Assembly (NCBI GenBank): GCA_039196965.1
Contig: JBCCUK010000018.1
Span: 1 to 64,000, forward strand
Direction: 5' to 3'
Source: CALLCD01 sp039196965
GTDB taxonomy: Bacteria > Pseudomonadota > Alphaproteobacteria > Caulobacterales > Hyphomonadaceae
DNA: 64,000 nucleotides
Shown here: positions 33,012-41,956 of the stretch, in pieces
How the letters are laid out: the number at the start of each line of letters is the position of its first letter
Numbering within the stretch: the stretch's first letter is position 1
Notes under the pieces: generated by a model
Told to the model about the DNA's origin: nothing
What the model saw: the letters and a program-made list of their open reading frames with translations, nothing else
Database searches by the model: none
Translations under genes and position numbers: made by a program

Positions 33012-35167
33012 TTAAGGGCCGGCTGGGCTGGTTTCAGTCGAGGAGGCTCCTGAAGCTCCGGAGCGCTGCCACGGCCTGAAAAGCTCGGATGTTCCATGAA
33101 GTAATGGTGTGCACAGAAGCCCCTTTCATCTGCCCCGCGCACCACCCGCTGGTATGCCCCGTCACTGTTGAGCAACCAGGTTTGCTCATTGTCGTTCAAA
33201 TTCGCCACCATGATCTGATTGAGGATCTGACGATGTACTGTGGCATTCTTGATCGGGACCATCGCTTCGACCCGGCGCTTCAGATTACGCGGCATCCAAT
33301 CGGCTGAACTGATAAATACCTTGGCCTTGCCCGATGGCAGGTCATGGCCATTTGCAAATGCGACAATTCGTGAGTGCTCCAGGAAACGACCGACAATGCT
33401 CCTGACTTCGATAGTTTCAGAAAGACCTTTCACACCCGGCCGAAGACAACATATACCTCGTATCACAAGCCGGATGGGCACATTGGCTTGGCTTGCCTCG
33501 TAGAGTGCATCAATGAGATCGCCATCCACAAGCGAATTCATTTTTGCCCAGATGCCCGAAGGCTTCCCGGCCTTGGCATTTTTTGCTTCGGCCTTGACCA
33601 TGTCGATCAATGACGGTGCCAGCGTGACAGGCGACATAGTAATTTCTTCCATGCCCGGATCGCGGGCCGGAGGTTCACGGAAGGCAGTCACATAATTGAA
33701 CAATCGACCAGCATCGCGACCTAGCACAGGATCGGCGGTGAACAGCGAAAGGTCCGTATAGATACGGGCCGTAATAGGATGATAGTTGCCGGTGCCAAAG
33801 TGCGTATATGATCGCAAAGCGCCGTCTTCCCGCCGAATGACAAGGCTTACTTTCGCATGGGTTTTATAATCGATGAAACCATAGACGACCTGAACACCAG
33901 CGCGCTCTAGATCTCTGGCGAGCCGCAGGTTTGTCTCTTCGTCAAATCGCGCTTTAATCTCGACAAGAGCGGTCACCGCCTTACCAGCCTCGGCGGCCTC
34001 TATAAGCGCATTCACGATGGGAGAATTCACAACCGTTCGGTACAGCGTCTGTTTAATGGCAACCACATCCGGATCACCAGCGGCCTGCCTCAGAAACTCC
34101 GCCACCACGTCAAAAGATTCATAAGGATGGTGGACGAGAATATCTTTCTTGCGAATAGCGGCAAAGCAGTCCCCGCCATGCTCCCTTATCCGCTCAGGGT
34201 ACCGCGGCTCATACGGCAGGAATTGGAGATCGCGGCGTTCTGAGGTGATAAGCTCATCGAGTTGAGCAAGGCCAATCATACCGTCAATCGTCACGATATC
34301 GTTAGGTTCCGCTTCTATTTCCTGCAGAATAAAGTCGCGAAGATCCGGAGGCGCATCATGGTTGATCTGAATACGTACAATCCGTCCTCGACGGCGTTGG
34401 CGCAGCAAAATTTCGAACTCTCTGATCAGATCCTCAGCTTCATCATCGATTTCAATGTCTGAGTCTCTCAGTATGCGGAAAAGGCATCGGCCTTCTTCCT
34501 TAAAGCCTGGATACAGCCGGTCCAGAAAAAGCGGTATCACCTGTTCCAGTGCGATGTATCGAATAGTCGTGGGCGCTTTGTCTGGCAGGCGAATGAACCG
34601 TTTGGCAAATGGCGGCAACGAAATCAGTGCCGTTTCCGTTTCATTGGTGGACTCCGACGTAAGTTTCAGCGCTAGGGCAAATCCGCGGTTCGGGACAAAT
34701 GGAAAGGGTTGGGCCGGATCGACAGCCCAGGGTGTGAGTATGGGAAGGATTGAGTCGTCAAACGTCTTCTCCAACCATGCCATATCGCTCTTACGCAGCT
34801 TGTCTGGCAGGATCAGTTTAATGCCCGCTTCGGAGAGGGACTGACGAATCTCCTTCAACCGAACCTGCTGCTCAGCCATCAGGGCTTCAGCCATGGTCTC
34901 GATCTTCCGAACCTGTTCGTCTGGGGAGAGGCCATCCTGGCTACGCGTCTTTATCCCAGCGCGCTTCTGCTCACGAAGCCCCGCATATCGCACCATATAG
35001 AATTCATCGAGATTGTTCGCCGAGATCGACAGGAACCGCAGGCGTTCGAGTATCGGATGATCCGTATTGGCGGCCTCCTCAAGTACGCGCGCGTTGAAGT
35101 TTAACCATGATAACTCCCGATTTATAAAGCGTTCAGGCGAACGGTTAATCGGATCCATATCGGCCAT
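33008..35167 (-). CDS. ppk: polyphosphate kinase 1
   Basis: PPK1 transfers the gamma-phosphate of ATP to polyphosphate reversibly. The 719-residue protein begins MADMDPINRSPERFINRELS (a GTG three codons earlier is possible) and has the four PPK1 domains in order. The phospho-accepting histidine lies in DYKTHAKVSLVIRRE and a second conserved one in FLEHSRIVAF. It lies 14 bp downstream of hdaA and overlaps ppx. Polyphosphate genes beside a replication regulator recur in alphaproteobacteria. Confidence 0.96.
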   Translation of the reverse strand: MADMDPINRSPERFINRELSWLNFNARVLEEAANTDHPILERLRFLSISANNLDEFYMVRYAGLREQKRAGIKTRSQDGLSPDEQVRKIETMAEALMAEQQVRLKEIRQSLSEAGIKLILPDKLRKSDMAWLEKTFDDSILPILTPWAVDPAQPFPFVPNRGFALALKLTSESTNETETALISLPPFAKRFIRLPDKAPTTIRYIALEQVIPLFLDRLYPGFKEEGRCLFRILRDSDIEIDDEAEDLIREFEILLRQRRRGRIVRIQINHDAPPDLRDFILQEIEAEPNDIVTIDGMIGLAQLDELITSERRDLQFLPYEPRYPERIREHGGDCFAAIRKKDILVHHPYESFDVVAEFLRQAAGDPDVVAIKQTLYRTVVNSPIVNALIEAAEAGKAVTALVEIKARFDEETNLRLARDLERAGVQVVYGFIDYKTHAKVSLVIRREDGALRSYTHFGTGNYHPITARIYTDLSLFTADPVLGRDAGRLFNYVTAFREPPARDPGMEEITMSPVTLAPSLIDMVKAEAKNAKAGKPSGIWAKMNSLVDGDLIDALYEASQANVPIRLVIRGICCLRPGVKGLSETIEVRSIVGRFLEHSRIVAFANGHDLPSGKAKVFISSADWMPRNLKRRVEAMVPIKNATVHRQILNQIMVANLNDNEQTWLLNSDGAYQRVVRGADERGFCAHHYFMEHPSFSGRGSAPELQEPPRLKPAQPALK

Positions 35168-35181
35168 GGAGGTCACTGCCC

Positions 35182-35880
35182 TTACGTGTCGTCAAAAAGA
35201 GTGCGTGTATCAGCCCCCTCTTCAAGCACACTCCTTGCCAAATGAACACTCGGTGCCCGGCCTGAAACCGTGATCGCTTCGTCCAGTCTGCGAACATAAT
35301 CTTCAATGGCTTCATATGATTTGTGAATGCGTATGGCGATATACCGTGCTTCCTTTGGCTGCAGGCGAATAAATCGTCGCCTGCACGCTGCCTCAAGCCG
35401 GAGTAGGATCATCTCATCATCGGGACCCGTAATCTCTACCGCCGTGACATTGGCCAGTCGGGATGAAAGGTCTGGAGACGAGCTTACCCAATTCGCCGGG
35501 TGAGCGCGTGCCGTCATCAACAATCGATTGCCATGGTTCGATGCGAGATTGATCAAGGCGAGCAAGTTGGCTTCGTTTGTCACTTGATCAGCCAGATCAA
35601 TAACAAGGTTGGCGGTAGCCATGTCACCAATCGTCTCTGCACCGGCAGCATCGACCTCCTGACAGTCGACGACGCGCCCATCGGCCTCACCTGCCCAGAC
35701 ATGTGCAATCAAACCCAGACCACACATAGGCGGACCAAAAACACAAAACAGATTGGACGGCCAGTCTTGCCACGCCATTGCTGCCGTCACAGCGGCTTCA
35801 TTGGACGCCGTAACGATCAGATCTTCGCGCGACGGCTTGTTCTCTGGAAAGGCCAGTCTGAGCTGTGTAGGCTCAACCAT
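35182..35880 (-). CDS. hdaA: HdaA-type DnaA regulatory inactivator, P-loop lysine missing
   Basis: HdaA is a DnaA-like AAA+ protein that, with the replisome sliding clamp, stimulates ATP hydrolysis on DnaA and so prevents over-initiation. The 232-residue protein starts MVEPTQLRLAF, where QLRLAF is the clamp-binding motif; an extra 17-codon extension upstream is possible but not needed. NLVIDLAD matches Walker B and SSRLANVTAVEI the box VII arginine region. The Walker A loop reads GPPMCGLGLI at 49-58, with Leu in place of the essential Lys. That would weaken ATP binding. It lies between DUF2066 and ppk. Confidence 0.9.
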   Translation of the reverse strand: MVEPTQLRLAFPENKPSREDLIVTASNEAAVTAAMAWQDWPSNLFCVFGPPMCGLGLIAHVWAGEADGRVVDCQEVDAAGAETIGDMATANLVIDLADQVTNEANLLALINLASNHGNRLLMTARAHPANWVSSSPDLSSRLANVTAVEITGPDDEMILLRLEAACRRRFIRLQPKEARYIAIRIHKSYEAIEDYVRRLDEAITVSGRAPSVHLARSVLEEGADTRTLFDDT

Positions 35881-35894
35881 GGGATCGCCCGCCC

Positions 35895-36902
35895 CTAGCG
35901 TATCGCGGCGACCGCTGATGTCATGACCCAACCCGCAGGATCGGCATCAAGTTCCACACCGCGCTGCCTCAAATCGATTTGTAGGCGATCCGTATCACCA
36001 GCGAAAGCGAAGTTCACAACAGCGCCATCTGAAGAGATCGCCTTTATCTGAAAATCCGAAACGAGCGGCGACCGAGCCAATGCACTGCGCAAACTGTTCC
36101 ACTCCGGCAGTGACGTGTAGAGCACCGTCGCTTCAGAGAGCGTACGTGCGCCGGACCGTATAATGGACTGCCGCTTCCAGGTTTCGTCGAGCAGAGCTGA
36201 GGCAGCCTCAACGGCCTCCTCCATTGTGGCAACACGTCGAGTGGTTCCGACCGGAACAGTCCCGGCAGCCGTCAGGATAGAGAGTGTTGCGGCAAATGCG
36301 CCTTCCGCACCGCTGAGTTCAGCGACGATCGCGCGCCTTGCACGAGCGCTTCCGACCTCGCCCAGAACCTCTTCCCAAGTCAGATCGCGGGAGTATGGCA
36401 GCGTTGCGGTGACCCAGGGCGCGAGCGCGCCGACGTTTTGCTCGCCCCAGGCCAACTGCCACTCTCCGATCAAGCGGTCGCGCGCCACCGGAACCAGAAG
36501 CCCGGTTGGTGCCTGGGTATCAATGAACGGAACATTCAGCTGCTGAAGGTATGTCCGAACCGCCTGCGGGTTCAGGACCGCAGATAATTTGGCAATGTAG
36601 CGTCCCCCGCCCCGCGTCTCTTCCTGCACATCGACAGCCGCCGCCAAGCGGTCTGCCAGCAATTGATCGACGGTCAAGCTGCTACTTTGAAGACGGTCTT
36701 CCTCCACTGTGATTCGCTCGATCATGCGCCGTGTCCCCTCCAGACGGGCGTAGGCAAAGGCGTTCTGCTGGGCCTCAATGACACTGGCGGCTGTTTCATC
36801 AACCGCAATGTCTTTCACCGTGTAGAGGCTTCGCGTGTCTGCCATCGCCGCGAAACAGGCCAACTGAATGACCAAAAGCATCATTAGAACAGGTCGAATC
36901 AT
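35895..36902 (-). CDS. DUF2066 exported protein
   Basis: The 335-residue protein has an N-terminal signal peptide (about residues 1-21, ending CFAAMA) and matches DUF2066 in its opening region: LYTVKDIAVDETA, ARLEGTRRMIERI and LQSSSLT, with the later LLVPVARD strand. The function of DUF2066 is not known; members are envelope proteins often next to replication or purine genes in proteobacteria. It is 14 bp upstream of hdaA in the same operon and divergent from purM. Confidence 0.88.
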   Translation of the reverse strand: MIRPVLMMLLVIQLACFAAMADTRSLYTVKDIAVDETAASVIEAQQNAFAYARLEGTRRMIERITVEEDRLQSSSLTVDQLLADRLAAAVDVQEETRGGGRYIAKLSAVLNPQAVRTYLQQLNVPFIDTQAPTGLLVPVARDRLIGEWQLAWGEQNVGALAPWVTATLPYSRDLTWEEVLGEVGSARARRAIVAELSGAEGAFAATLSILTAAGTVPVGTTRRVATMEEAVEAASALLDETWKRQSIIRSGARTLSEATVLYTSLPEWNSLRSALARSPLVSDFQIKAISSDGAVVNFAFAGDTDRLQIDLRQRGVELDADPAGWVMTSAVAAIR

Positions 36903-37004
36903 CGACGAACCTCCGAACTTGTATGCCTTTACTAGCAGTCTGCGATCTCAGCCGAAACCACTTCGGTGACTAGCCGACCGAGTGTTCCACATGTAAACGC
37001 CGGG

Positions 37005-38036
37005 ATGATGACAATTTCGAACCAGAAACCGCTATCCTACAGTGACGCAGGTGTCGACATTGAGGCAGGTGATGCCCTTGTCGACGCCATAAAGCCGTTG
37101 GCCGCAGCAACGAAACGCAAAGGCGTGATGGGGGGGCTTGGCGGCTTTGGCGGCCTTTTCGACCTCAAAGCGGAAGGTTGGAAGGACCCCGTACTCGTTT
37201 CAGGCACGGATGGTGTGGGCACAAAGCTAATGCTCGCATTCGAGACAGGCAACCACGCCACCATAGGTATAGACCTCGTCGCGATGTGCGCGAATGATGT
37301 GCTTGCTCAAGGCGCAGAACCACTGTTTTTTCTTGATTATTTCGCGACCGGGAAACTTGAGCAGGGAACGGCAGAGAAGATAATTGCGGGCATTTCCGAA
37401 GGGTGCCGCCAAGCAGGTTGTGCGCTCCTTGGGGGTGAGACTGCCGAGATGCCCGGTATGTACCCTGAAGAGCATTACGACCTTGCTGGGTTCGTGGTGG
37501 GGGCGGTTGAGCGGGACGCTATTTTGCCGGATTTCAACAGGATGACGGCAGGCGATGTCCTCATCGGCCTTCCCTCTTCCGGCCCCCATTCGAATGGATA
37601 CTCACTCATACGTGCCTGCCTTGAGCGTTCTCCCGTGGGCCTCGACGAGCCAGCACCGTTCGCGTCTGACGCAAGTTTGGGAGAAGCGCTGCTGACACCA
37701 ACCCGGCTATACTCTGAGGCCTGCCTGCCACTCATCAAAGAGGGTCTGGCAACCGGCCTTGCGCATATCACCGGTGGAGGTCTGGTTGAGAATCCACCAC
37801 GCATGTGTCCGGACAAGCTTCAGCCGATGATTGACTATGGATCATGGACGCCTCCACCGGTGTTCGACTGGATCCAAAGCGTTGGAGCCATCGAGCCGCA
37901 GGAAATGAAGCGCACCTTCAATATGGGCATCGGGATGATCATCGCCGTACCGGCGGATCGTGCCGATGCAGCTTTGGGACTTCTGAACGAGGTTAGAGAA
38001 ACAGGTTTCGTTATCGGTGAGCTTGCCCCAACGTGA
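37005..38036 (+). CDS. purM: phosphoribosylformylglycinamidine cyclo-ligase
   Basis: PurM closes the imidazole ring to give AIR, step five of purine synthesis. The 343-residue protein starts at one of two adjacent ATGs (MMTISNQKPLSYSDAG), inside a longer frame open to a GTG at 36966. KRKGVMGGLGGFGGLFDL, LVSGTDGVGTKL and ALLGGETAEMPGMY are its ATP- and substrate-binding segments. The stop overlaps purN as GTGA, so the two are coupled. Confidence 0.97.
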   Translation: MMTISNQKPLSYSDAGVDIEAGDALVDAIKPLAAATKRKGVMGGLGGFGGLFDLKAEGWKDPVLVSGTDGVGTKLMLAFETGNHATIGIDLVAMCANDVLAQGAEPLFFLDYFATGKLEQGTAEKIIAGISEGCRQAGCALLGGETAEMPGMYPEEHYDLAGFVVGAVERDAILPDFNRMTAGDVLIGLPSSGPHSNGYSLIRACLERSPVGLDEPAPFASDASLGEALLTPTRLYSEACLPLIKEGLATGLAHITGGGLVENPPRMCPDKLQPMIDYGSWTPPPVFDWIQSVGAIEPQEMKRTFNMGIGMIIAVPADRADAALGLLNEVRETGFVIGELAPT

Positions 38037-38620
38037 AACGCCTGAAGCTTGCTATTCTGATTTCCGGTCGCGGCTCAAATATGGAGGCGATCCTGAAGGC
38101 CTGCTCAGCTCCAGATTATCCAGCTGAGCCCGTTCTCGTCCTTTCCAACCGCCCGAAAGCTGCTGGCCTCGATATTGCGCATAATCTTAATGTGCGGACT
38201 GCGACGGTCGATCACAAGCCTTTCGGCGAGGATCGTGAAGCCTTCGAAAGAGAAATAGATACGGCTCTTAGCCGGGCCGGAGCCGAGATCGTTGCGCTTG
38301 CCGGCTTCATGCGCGTCCTGACGCCCTGGTTTGTCGACCGATGGGAAGGCAGGCTCATCAATATTCATCCATCACTTTTACCCAAGTATCCCGGTCTCTA
38401 TACCCATGCCCGAGCCTTGGAAGCCGGTGACGCGGAACATGGATGCAGTGTTCATTGGGTGACAATTGGCGTCGATACAGGCGACGTCATCGATCAGGTG
38501 CGAATAAACATTCTGCCAACAGATACCCCGGAAAGCCTTGCCGAACGTCTGCTTCCCGTCGAGCACGCGCTATACCCTAAAGCTCTGGCAAAAGCTTGCC
38601 GATCTTTGGTCACCGCCTAA
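38033..38620 (+). CDS. purN: phosphoribosylglycinamide formyltransferase
   Basis: PurN formylates GAR with 10-formyl-tetrahydrofolate, step three of purine synthesis. The 195-residue protein starts with GTG and has ISGRGSNMEAIL, AGFMRVLTPWFVDRW, and the active-site INIHPSLLPKYPG loop with its Asn-His pair; the catalytic Asp is in VDTGDVID. It shares GTGA with purM. Its stop overlaps the opposite-strand BLUF gene by 4 bp. Confidence 0.96.
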   Translation: MKRLKLAILISGRGSNMEAILKACSAPDYPAEPVLVLSNRPKAAGLDIAHNLNVRTATVDHKPFGEDREAFEREIDTALSRAGAEIVALAGFMRVLTPWFVDRWEGRLINIHPSLLPKYPGLYTHARALEAGDAEHGCSVHWVTIGVDTGDVIDQVRINILPTDTPESLAERLLPVEHALYPKALAKACRSLVTA

Positions 38621-39063
38621 GCTGCATACACATCCAGATCACGGAATGCCGATAGAAAAGACATCAGCATGACTTTCAGCTTCGGTGCATCGTCCATGGC
38701 AACACCCTGACCGATCGCGCTCGCCAGCATGTTCAGATCGATGAACTGCCGTTTCTGAACCTTGGTAAGCCCCTCAAAACTCCGACAAGCCATTTGCCAT
38801 GCACCAAACTGACGATCCGCAACCGTTTCATCGGCAAGCACGATGGCCCGCATATGGCGTTCATCTTTCGAGATACGCTCAAAGCATGAGCGAACCGCGC
38901 TTTCAGCCCCCTCCAGCACCTGAAAAAAGCAGCCATCGTGGTAAATCAGCATGCCTGTAATGCCGTCCCGGGCATTATTCCGCTTCGCAGCAAAAAGTAT
39001 GCTTTCGAGCACTTGCGGCTCCAAGTACCACTTTGCGGAACTGATATAGACAAGCCTGTGCAT
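38617..39063 (-). CDS. BLUF blue-light photoreceptor (short, single-domain)
   Basis: BLUF proteins bind FAD and shift its hydrogen bonds on blue light. This 148-residue protein has the flavin pocket in canonical spacing: Tyr6 (RLVYIS), Asn30 (NNARDGITG), Gln48 (FFQVLEG), Trp89 and Met91 (FGAWQMAC), matching AppA Tyr21, Asn45, Gln63, Trp104 and Met106. No output domain is fused, so it is a short BLUF that must act on a separate partner. The neighbours, purN and ndk, give no hint of that partner. Confidence 0.93.
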   Translation of the reverse strand: MHRLVYISSAKWYLEPQVLESILFAAKRNNARDGITGMLIYHDGCFFQVLEGAESAVRSCFERISKDERHMRAIVLADETVADRQFGAWQMACRSFEGLTKVQKRQFIDLNMLASAIGQGVAMDDAPKLKVMLMSFLSAFRDLDVYAA

Positions 39064-39164
39064 TGCCAACCGACACCCCTCGATCGTGCAGAGTGGGTTT
39101 CTTACACGGAAGGCAATAAAAAACAGCTTAACGAAACTCGTGAGTTTGCAGCCTGAACTGCAAA

Positions 39165-39587
39165 TCAGCCGATAATGTCAGCCTCGGAGAAGAACTGTCC
39201 GATCTCAATAGCGGCATTCTCGACACTGTCTGATCCGTGAGCGGAATTTTCGCCGATGGAATTCGCGAACAGCTTCCGGATCGTTCCATCGTCGGCTTCC
39301 TCCGGGTTGGTCGCACCCATCACCTTACGATACCGCGCAACGGCATCTTCGCCTTCCAGGACCTGCACGACGACTGGTGCCGACGTCATGAAATCGACGA
39401 GTTCCCCGAAAAAAGGGCGTTCCTTGTGGATATCGTAAAACCGTTCTGCCTGTGCTCTTGTCATTCGTATACGGCGCTGGGCGATAATTCTTAGCCCTCC
39501 ATCCTCGATGACCTTGTTGATTGCGCCGGTAAGGTTTCTTTCCGTTGCATCGGGTTTGATAATGGAGAATGTACGCTGGATGGCCAT
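39165..39587 (-). CDS. ndk: nucleoside diphosphate kinase
   Basis: Ndk equalises nucleoside triphosphate pools by phosphate transfer through a catalytic histidine. The 140-residue protein begins MAIQRTFSIIKPDATERN and ends ENAAIEIGQFF; NSIGENSAHGSDS carries the active histidine. Length and motifs are standard. It reads away from the small membrane protein at 39706. Confidence 0.97.
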   Translation of the reverse strand: MAIQRTFSIIKPDATERNLTGAINKVIEDGGLRIIAQRRIRMTRAQAERFYDIHKERPFFGELVDFMTSAPVVVQVLEGEDAVARYRKVMGATNPEEADDGTIRKLFANSIGENSAHGSDSVENAAIEIGQFFSEADIIG

Positions 39588-39705
39588 TATAAGAAGGTCC
39601 TGTATTTATGGGGAAGCTGTCTTGGCGCGGCCTATAGCCGGGGGGCTCTATTGGTGCAAGTGGCAGATGTCTTTGTGCCAAAATCTTCGAGAGGACATTT
39701 TAAAC

Positions 39706-39894
39706 ATGATTGCGATCTGGAAATTGCTTTTTGCCGGCGCGACGCTGCTGATACTAATGATGGCAGGCCTGTTCGTCTGGGATCAGCCTATACCGCCTAC
39801 GCTGGGTAAGGCACTCGTCACGCTCCTCATCGCCTCATTGGCGCTGTTTATTCTCAGAGGTATGATTGGACCGAGACGCTCAAAAAAGAGCTAG
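39706..39894 (+). CDS. small two-helix membrane protein
   Basis: This 62-residue protein has two hydrophobic segments, about 5-22 and 32-53, and a basic tail GPRRSKKS. The start is ATG with GAGGA about ten bases upstream; longer in-frame extensions overlap the ndk promoter. No family is recognised. Its stop is 2 bp before the end of holC on the opposite strand. Confidence 0.65.
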   Translation: MIAIWKLLFAGATLLILMMAGLFVWDQPIPPTLGKALVTLLIASLALFILRGMIGPRRSKKS

Positions 39895-39896
39895 GA

Positions 39897-40370
39897 TCAC
39901 TTTCCCGCCTCTTTCCATCCGCCACGCCCCATCTGTTGGAAGTAGCGTACCGTTTGTCCGGCATCCTTGGCACTCTTAAATTGCGTTCGAGCAAGATCGC
40001 GTGTGGCCTGATCGCCTCCATCGAACATCACCATACAGCGCTCAAAGGGTGCATCTATGGCGAGGTCGACACCATCCATCAGCAAGCAGACGGACGCTTG
40101 GTTCAGGTTCTCAACGTTTTCTGAGATCAACACCGGTTGAGCAGCGGGATCGAGCCCCTCCGCTTCCAGCCGGCCATGGGGCAGAAAGCTGCCGTCGGCA
40201 TAAGTCCAAAGCGCCTCATCCAGTGCGGCGCGGCGCTCTGGCCGCTCACTTACCGCCAGCACCCGCCATCCACGCTCCAGGCATTTTTCCATAAGTGGGC
40301 CAATGGCCTGTTCAAGCGTCGTTCGTTCAAGATGGTAAAACCACCACTCTGGAAGAAGTTCCTCGCTCAT
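39897..40370 (-). CDS. holC: DNA polymerase III chi subunit
   Basis: HolC (chi) links single-stranded-binding protein to the polymerase III clamp loader. The 157-residue protein has WWFYHLERTTLEQA at the start, LPLMEKCLERGWRVLAV-type strand (here GPLMEKCLERGWRV), ALWTYADGSFLPHG and PVLISENVENLN. It lies 14 bp downstream of pepA on the same strand, the standard alphaproteobacterial pair. Confidence 0.94.
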   Translation of the reverse strand: MSEELLPEWWFYHLERTTLEQAIGPLMEKCLERGWRVLAVSERPERRAALDEALWTYADGSFLPHGRLEAEGLDPAAQPVLISENVENLNQASVCLLMDGVDLAIDAPFERCMVMFDGGDQATRDLARTQFKSAKDAGQTVRYFQQMGRGGWKEAGK

Positions 40371-40384
40371 GGTGCAGCGGTCAT

Positions 40385-41851
40385 CTACCCTTCATAATTG
40401 TCCTGAATCCATCGGCTGAGGAGGCGTGGCCCGAAACCGGATGCCCAACTCGGATCCGTTGCAGGCTTCTGATCGTTCACCCACGCCACACCGGCGATAT
40501 CAAGATGGCTCCAGGGCATACCGTCATTTACGAAGCGCTTCAGGAATTGCGCCGCCGTAATCGATCCGGCTGTCCGCCCACCGATATTCCGCATGTCGGC
40601 AAACTTCGACTTAAGAAGCCGGTCGTATTCTGGCCCCATGGGAAGCCGCCACACCCGCTCTCCGGACGCCTCACCGGCCGCGCTCAACTGTTCACACATT
40701 TCGTCATCGGATGAAAACATACCCGCATGGTGGTGTCCGAGAGAGATGATGATTGCGCCTGTTAACGTTGCGAGATCGACCATGCATTTAGGCTTCTCGT
40801 ATTCCTGCGCGTACCAGAGCACATCGGCGAGAACGAGGCGGCCTTCGGCGTCGGTATTCTGAACTTCGATGGTTTGACCGGACGCAGAGTGCAGAATATC
40901 GCCAGGCCGGATCGCATCCCCATCGGGCATATTCTCCACAAGCCCCACCAGGCCAACGACATTGGCTTTAGCTTTTCTGGCTGCAAGTGCCTTGATGGTT
41001 CCGGCTACGGCTGCTGCACCGCCCATATCTCCGCGCATATCTTCCATGCCAGCACCGGGTTTAAGTGAAATACCACCGGTGTCAAAGCAGACACCTTTGC
41101 CAATAAGAGCGACGGGCTTTTCGGTCGCCTTACCACCCTTCCAGCGCATGATACCGAGCTTCGATTCCTTAACCGAGCCCTGCCCCACACCGAGCATTGA
41201 GCCCATTTTCAGCTTGGTCAGCTCTTTTTCGCCGAGGATTTCGACCTCTACCCCGAGTTCTTCGAGCTTCTTGAGCTCATCGGCAAAAGTTGCCGGATAA
41301 AGATGGCTCGGCGGAGCATTCACGAGGTCGCGAGCAAAGTAGGTACCATCCACTTCGGCATTCAGCGGTTTGAATGCCGCGCGCGCATCCTTTGGATCCT
41401 CGGTGACAAGCGTAACAGTGTTCAAGCTGGGCTTGGCGTCACTGGTCAACTTCGTGAAGAACTCATCGTATCGATAGGCTGCGAGCCTGGCACCCGCAGC
41501 TGCATTGGCAGCCCCATCGGGATCGTCGACATTCAGCGACAGCGACTTGAAGCCCACCATTGACTGGCTCTTCACCAGTTCCGCGCCAATGCGCTGGTGC
41601 GTCAGTGCCTCACGATCTGCCGATTGACCACCACCGATAAGGATACAGCGCTTCGCCGGAAGACCGTCTGGCAAGACCACCGAAACCTGCTGGCCGAGTT
41701 TTCCGGAAAAACGACCGCCCTTTAACGCCGTCTCCAGCAAACCGCTGCTCGCCTCATTCAGCTCGGTAGCTGATTTTGGTAATTTCCCGCTCTCATCGAC
41801 AATGAAAGCAGCAATATCAGCTGTTGCTGCATCGGCGAACTTGATTTTCAT
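40385..41851 (-). CDS. pepA: leucyl aminopeptidase
   Basis: PepA is a hexameric two-metal aminopeptidase of the M17 family, active in cytoplasmic peptide turnover. The 488-residue protein has KGVCFDTGGISLKPG, the hallmark NTDAEGRLVLAD near residue 338 and the CLATLTGA-like VDLATLTGA stretch. It is divergent from lptF across 105 bp and upstream of holC; this pepA/lptF divergence is common in proteobacteria. Confidence 0.97.
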   Translation of the reverse strand: MKIKFADAATADIAAFIVDESGKLPKSATELNEASSGLLETALKGGRFSGKLGQQVSVVLPDGLPAKRCILIGGGQSADREALTHQRIGAELVKSQSMVGFKSLSLNVDDPDGAANAAAGARLAAYRYDEFFTKLTSDAKPSLNTVTLVTEDPKDARAAFKPLNAEVDGTYFARDLVNAPPSHLYPATFADELKKLEELGVEVEILGEKELTKLKMGSMLGVGQGSVKESKLGIMRWKGGKATEKPVALIGKGVCFDTGGISLKPGAGMEDMRGDMGGAAAVAGTIKALAARKAKANVVGLVGLVENMPDGDAIRPGDILHSASGQTIEVQNTDAEGRLVLADVLWYAQEYEKPKCMVDLATLTGAIIISLGHHHAGMFSSDDEMCEQLSAAGEASGERVWRLPMGPEYDRLLKSKFADMRNIGGRTAGSITAAQFLKRFVNDGMPWSHLDIAGVAWVNDQKPATDPSWASGFGPRLLSRWIQDNYEG

Positions 41852-41956
41852 GTGCTAACTCCAGTTTTCGGCAAACTAGCTTCGCCGCAGCTTTGCGCAA
41901 CTCGCTAACAGCCGATAGGGGAAAATGGAACCGGCAACGCCTGTGACGGGACAAAT

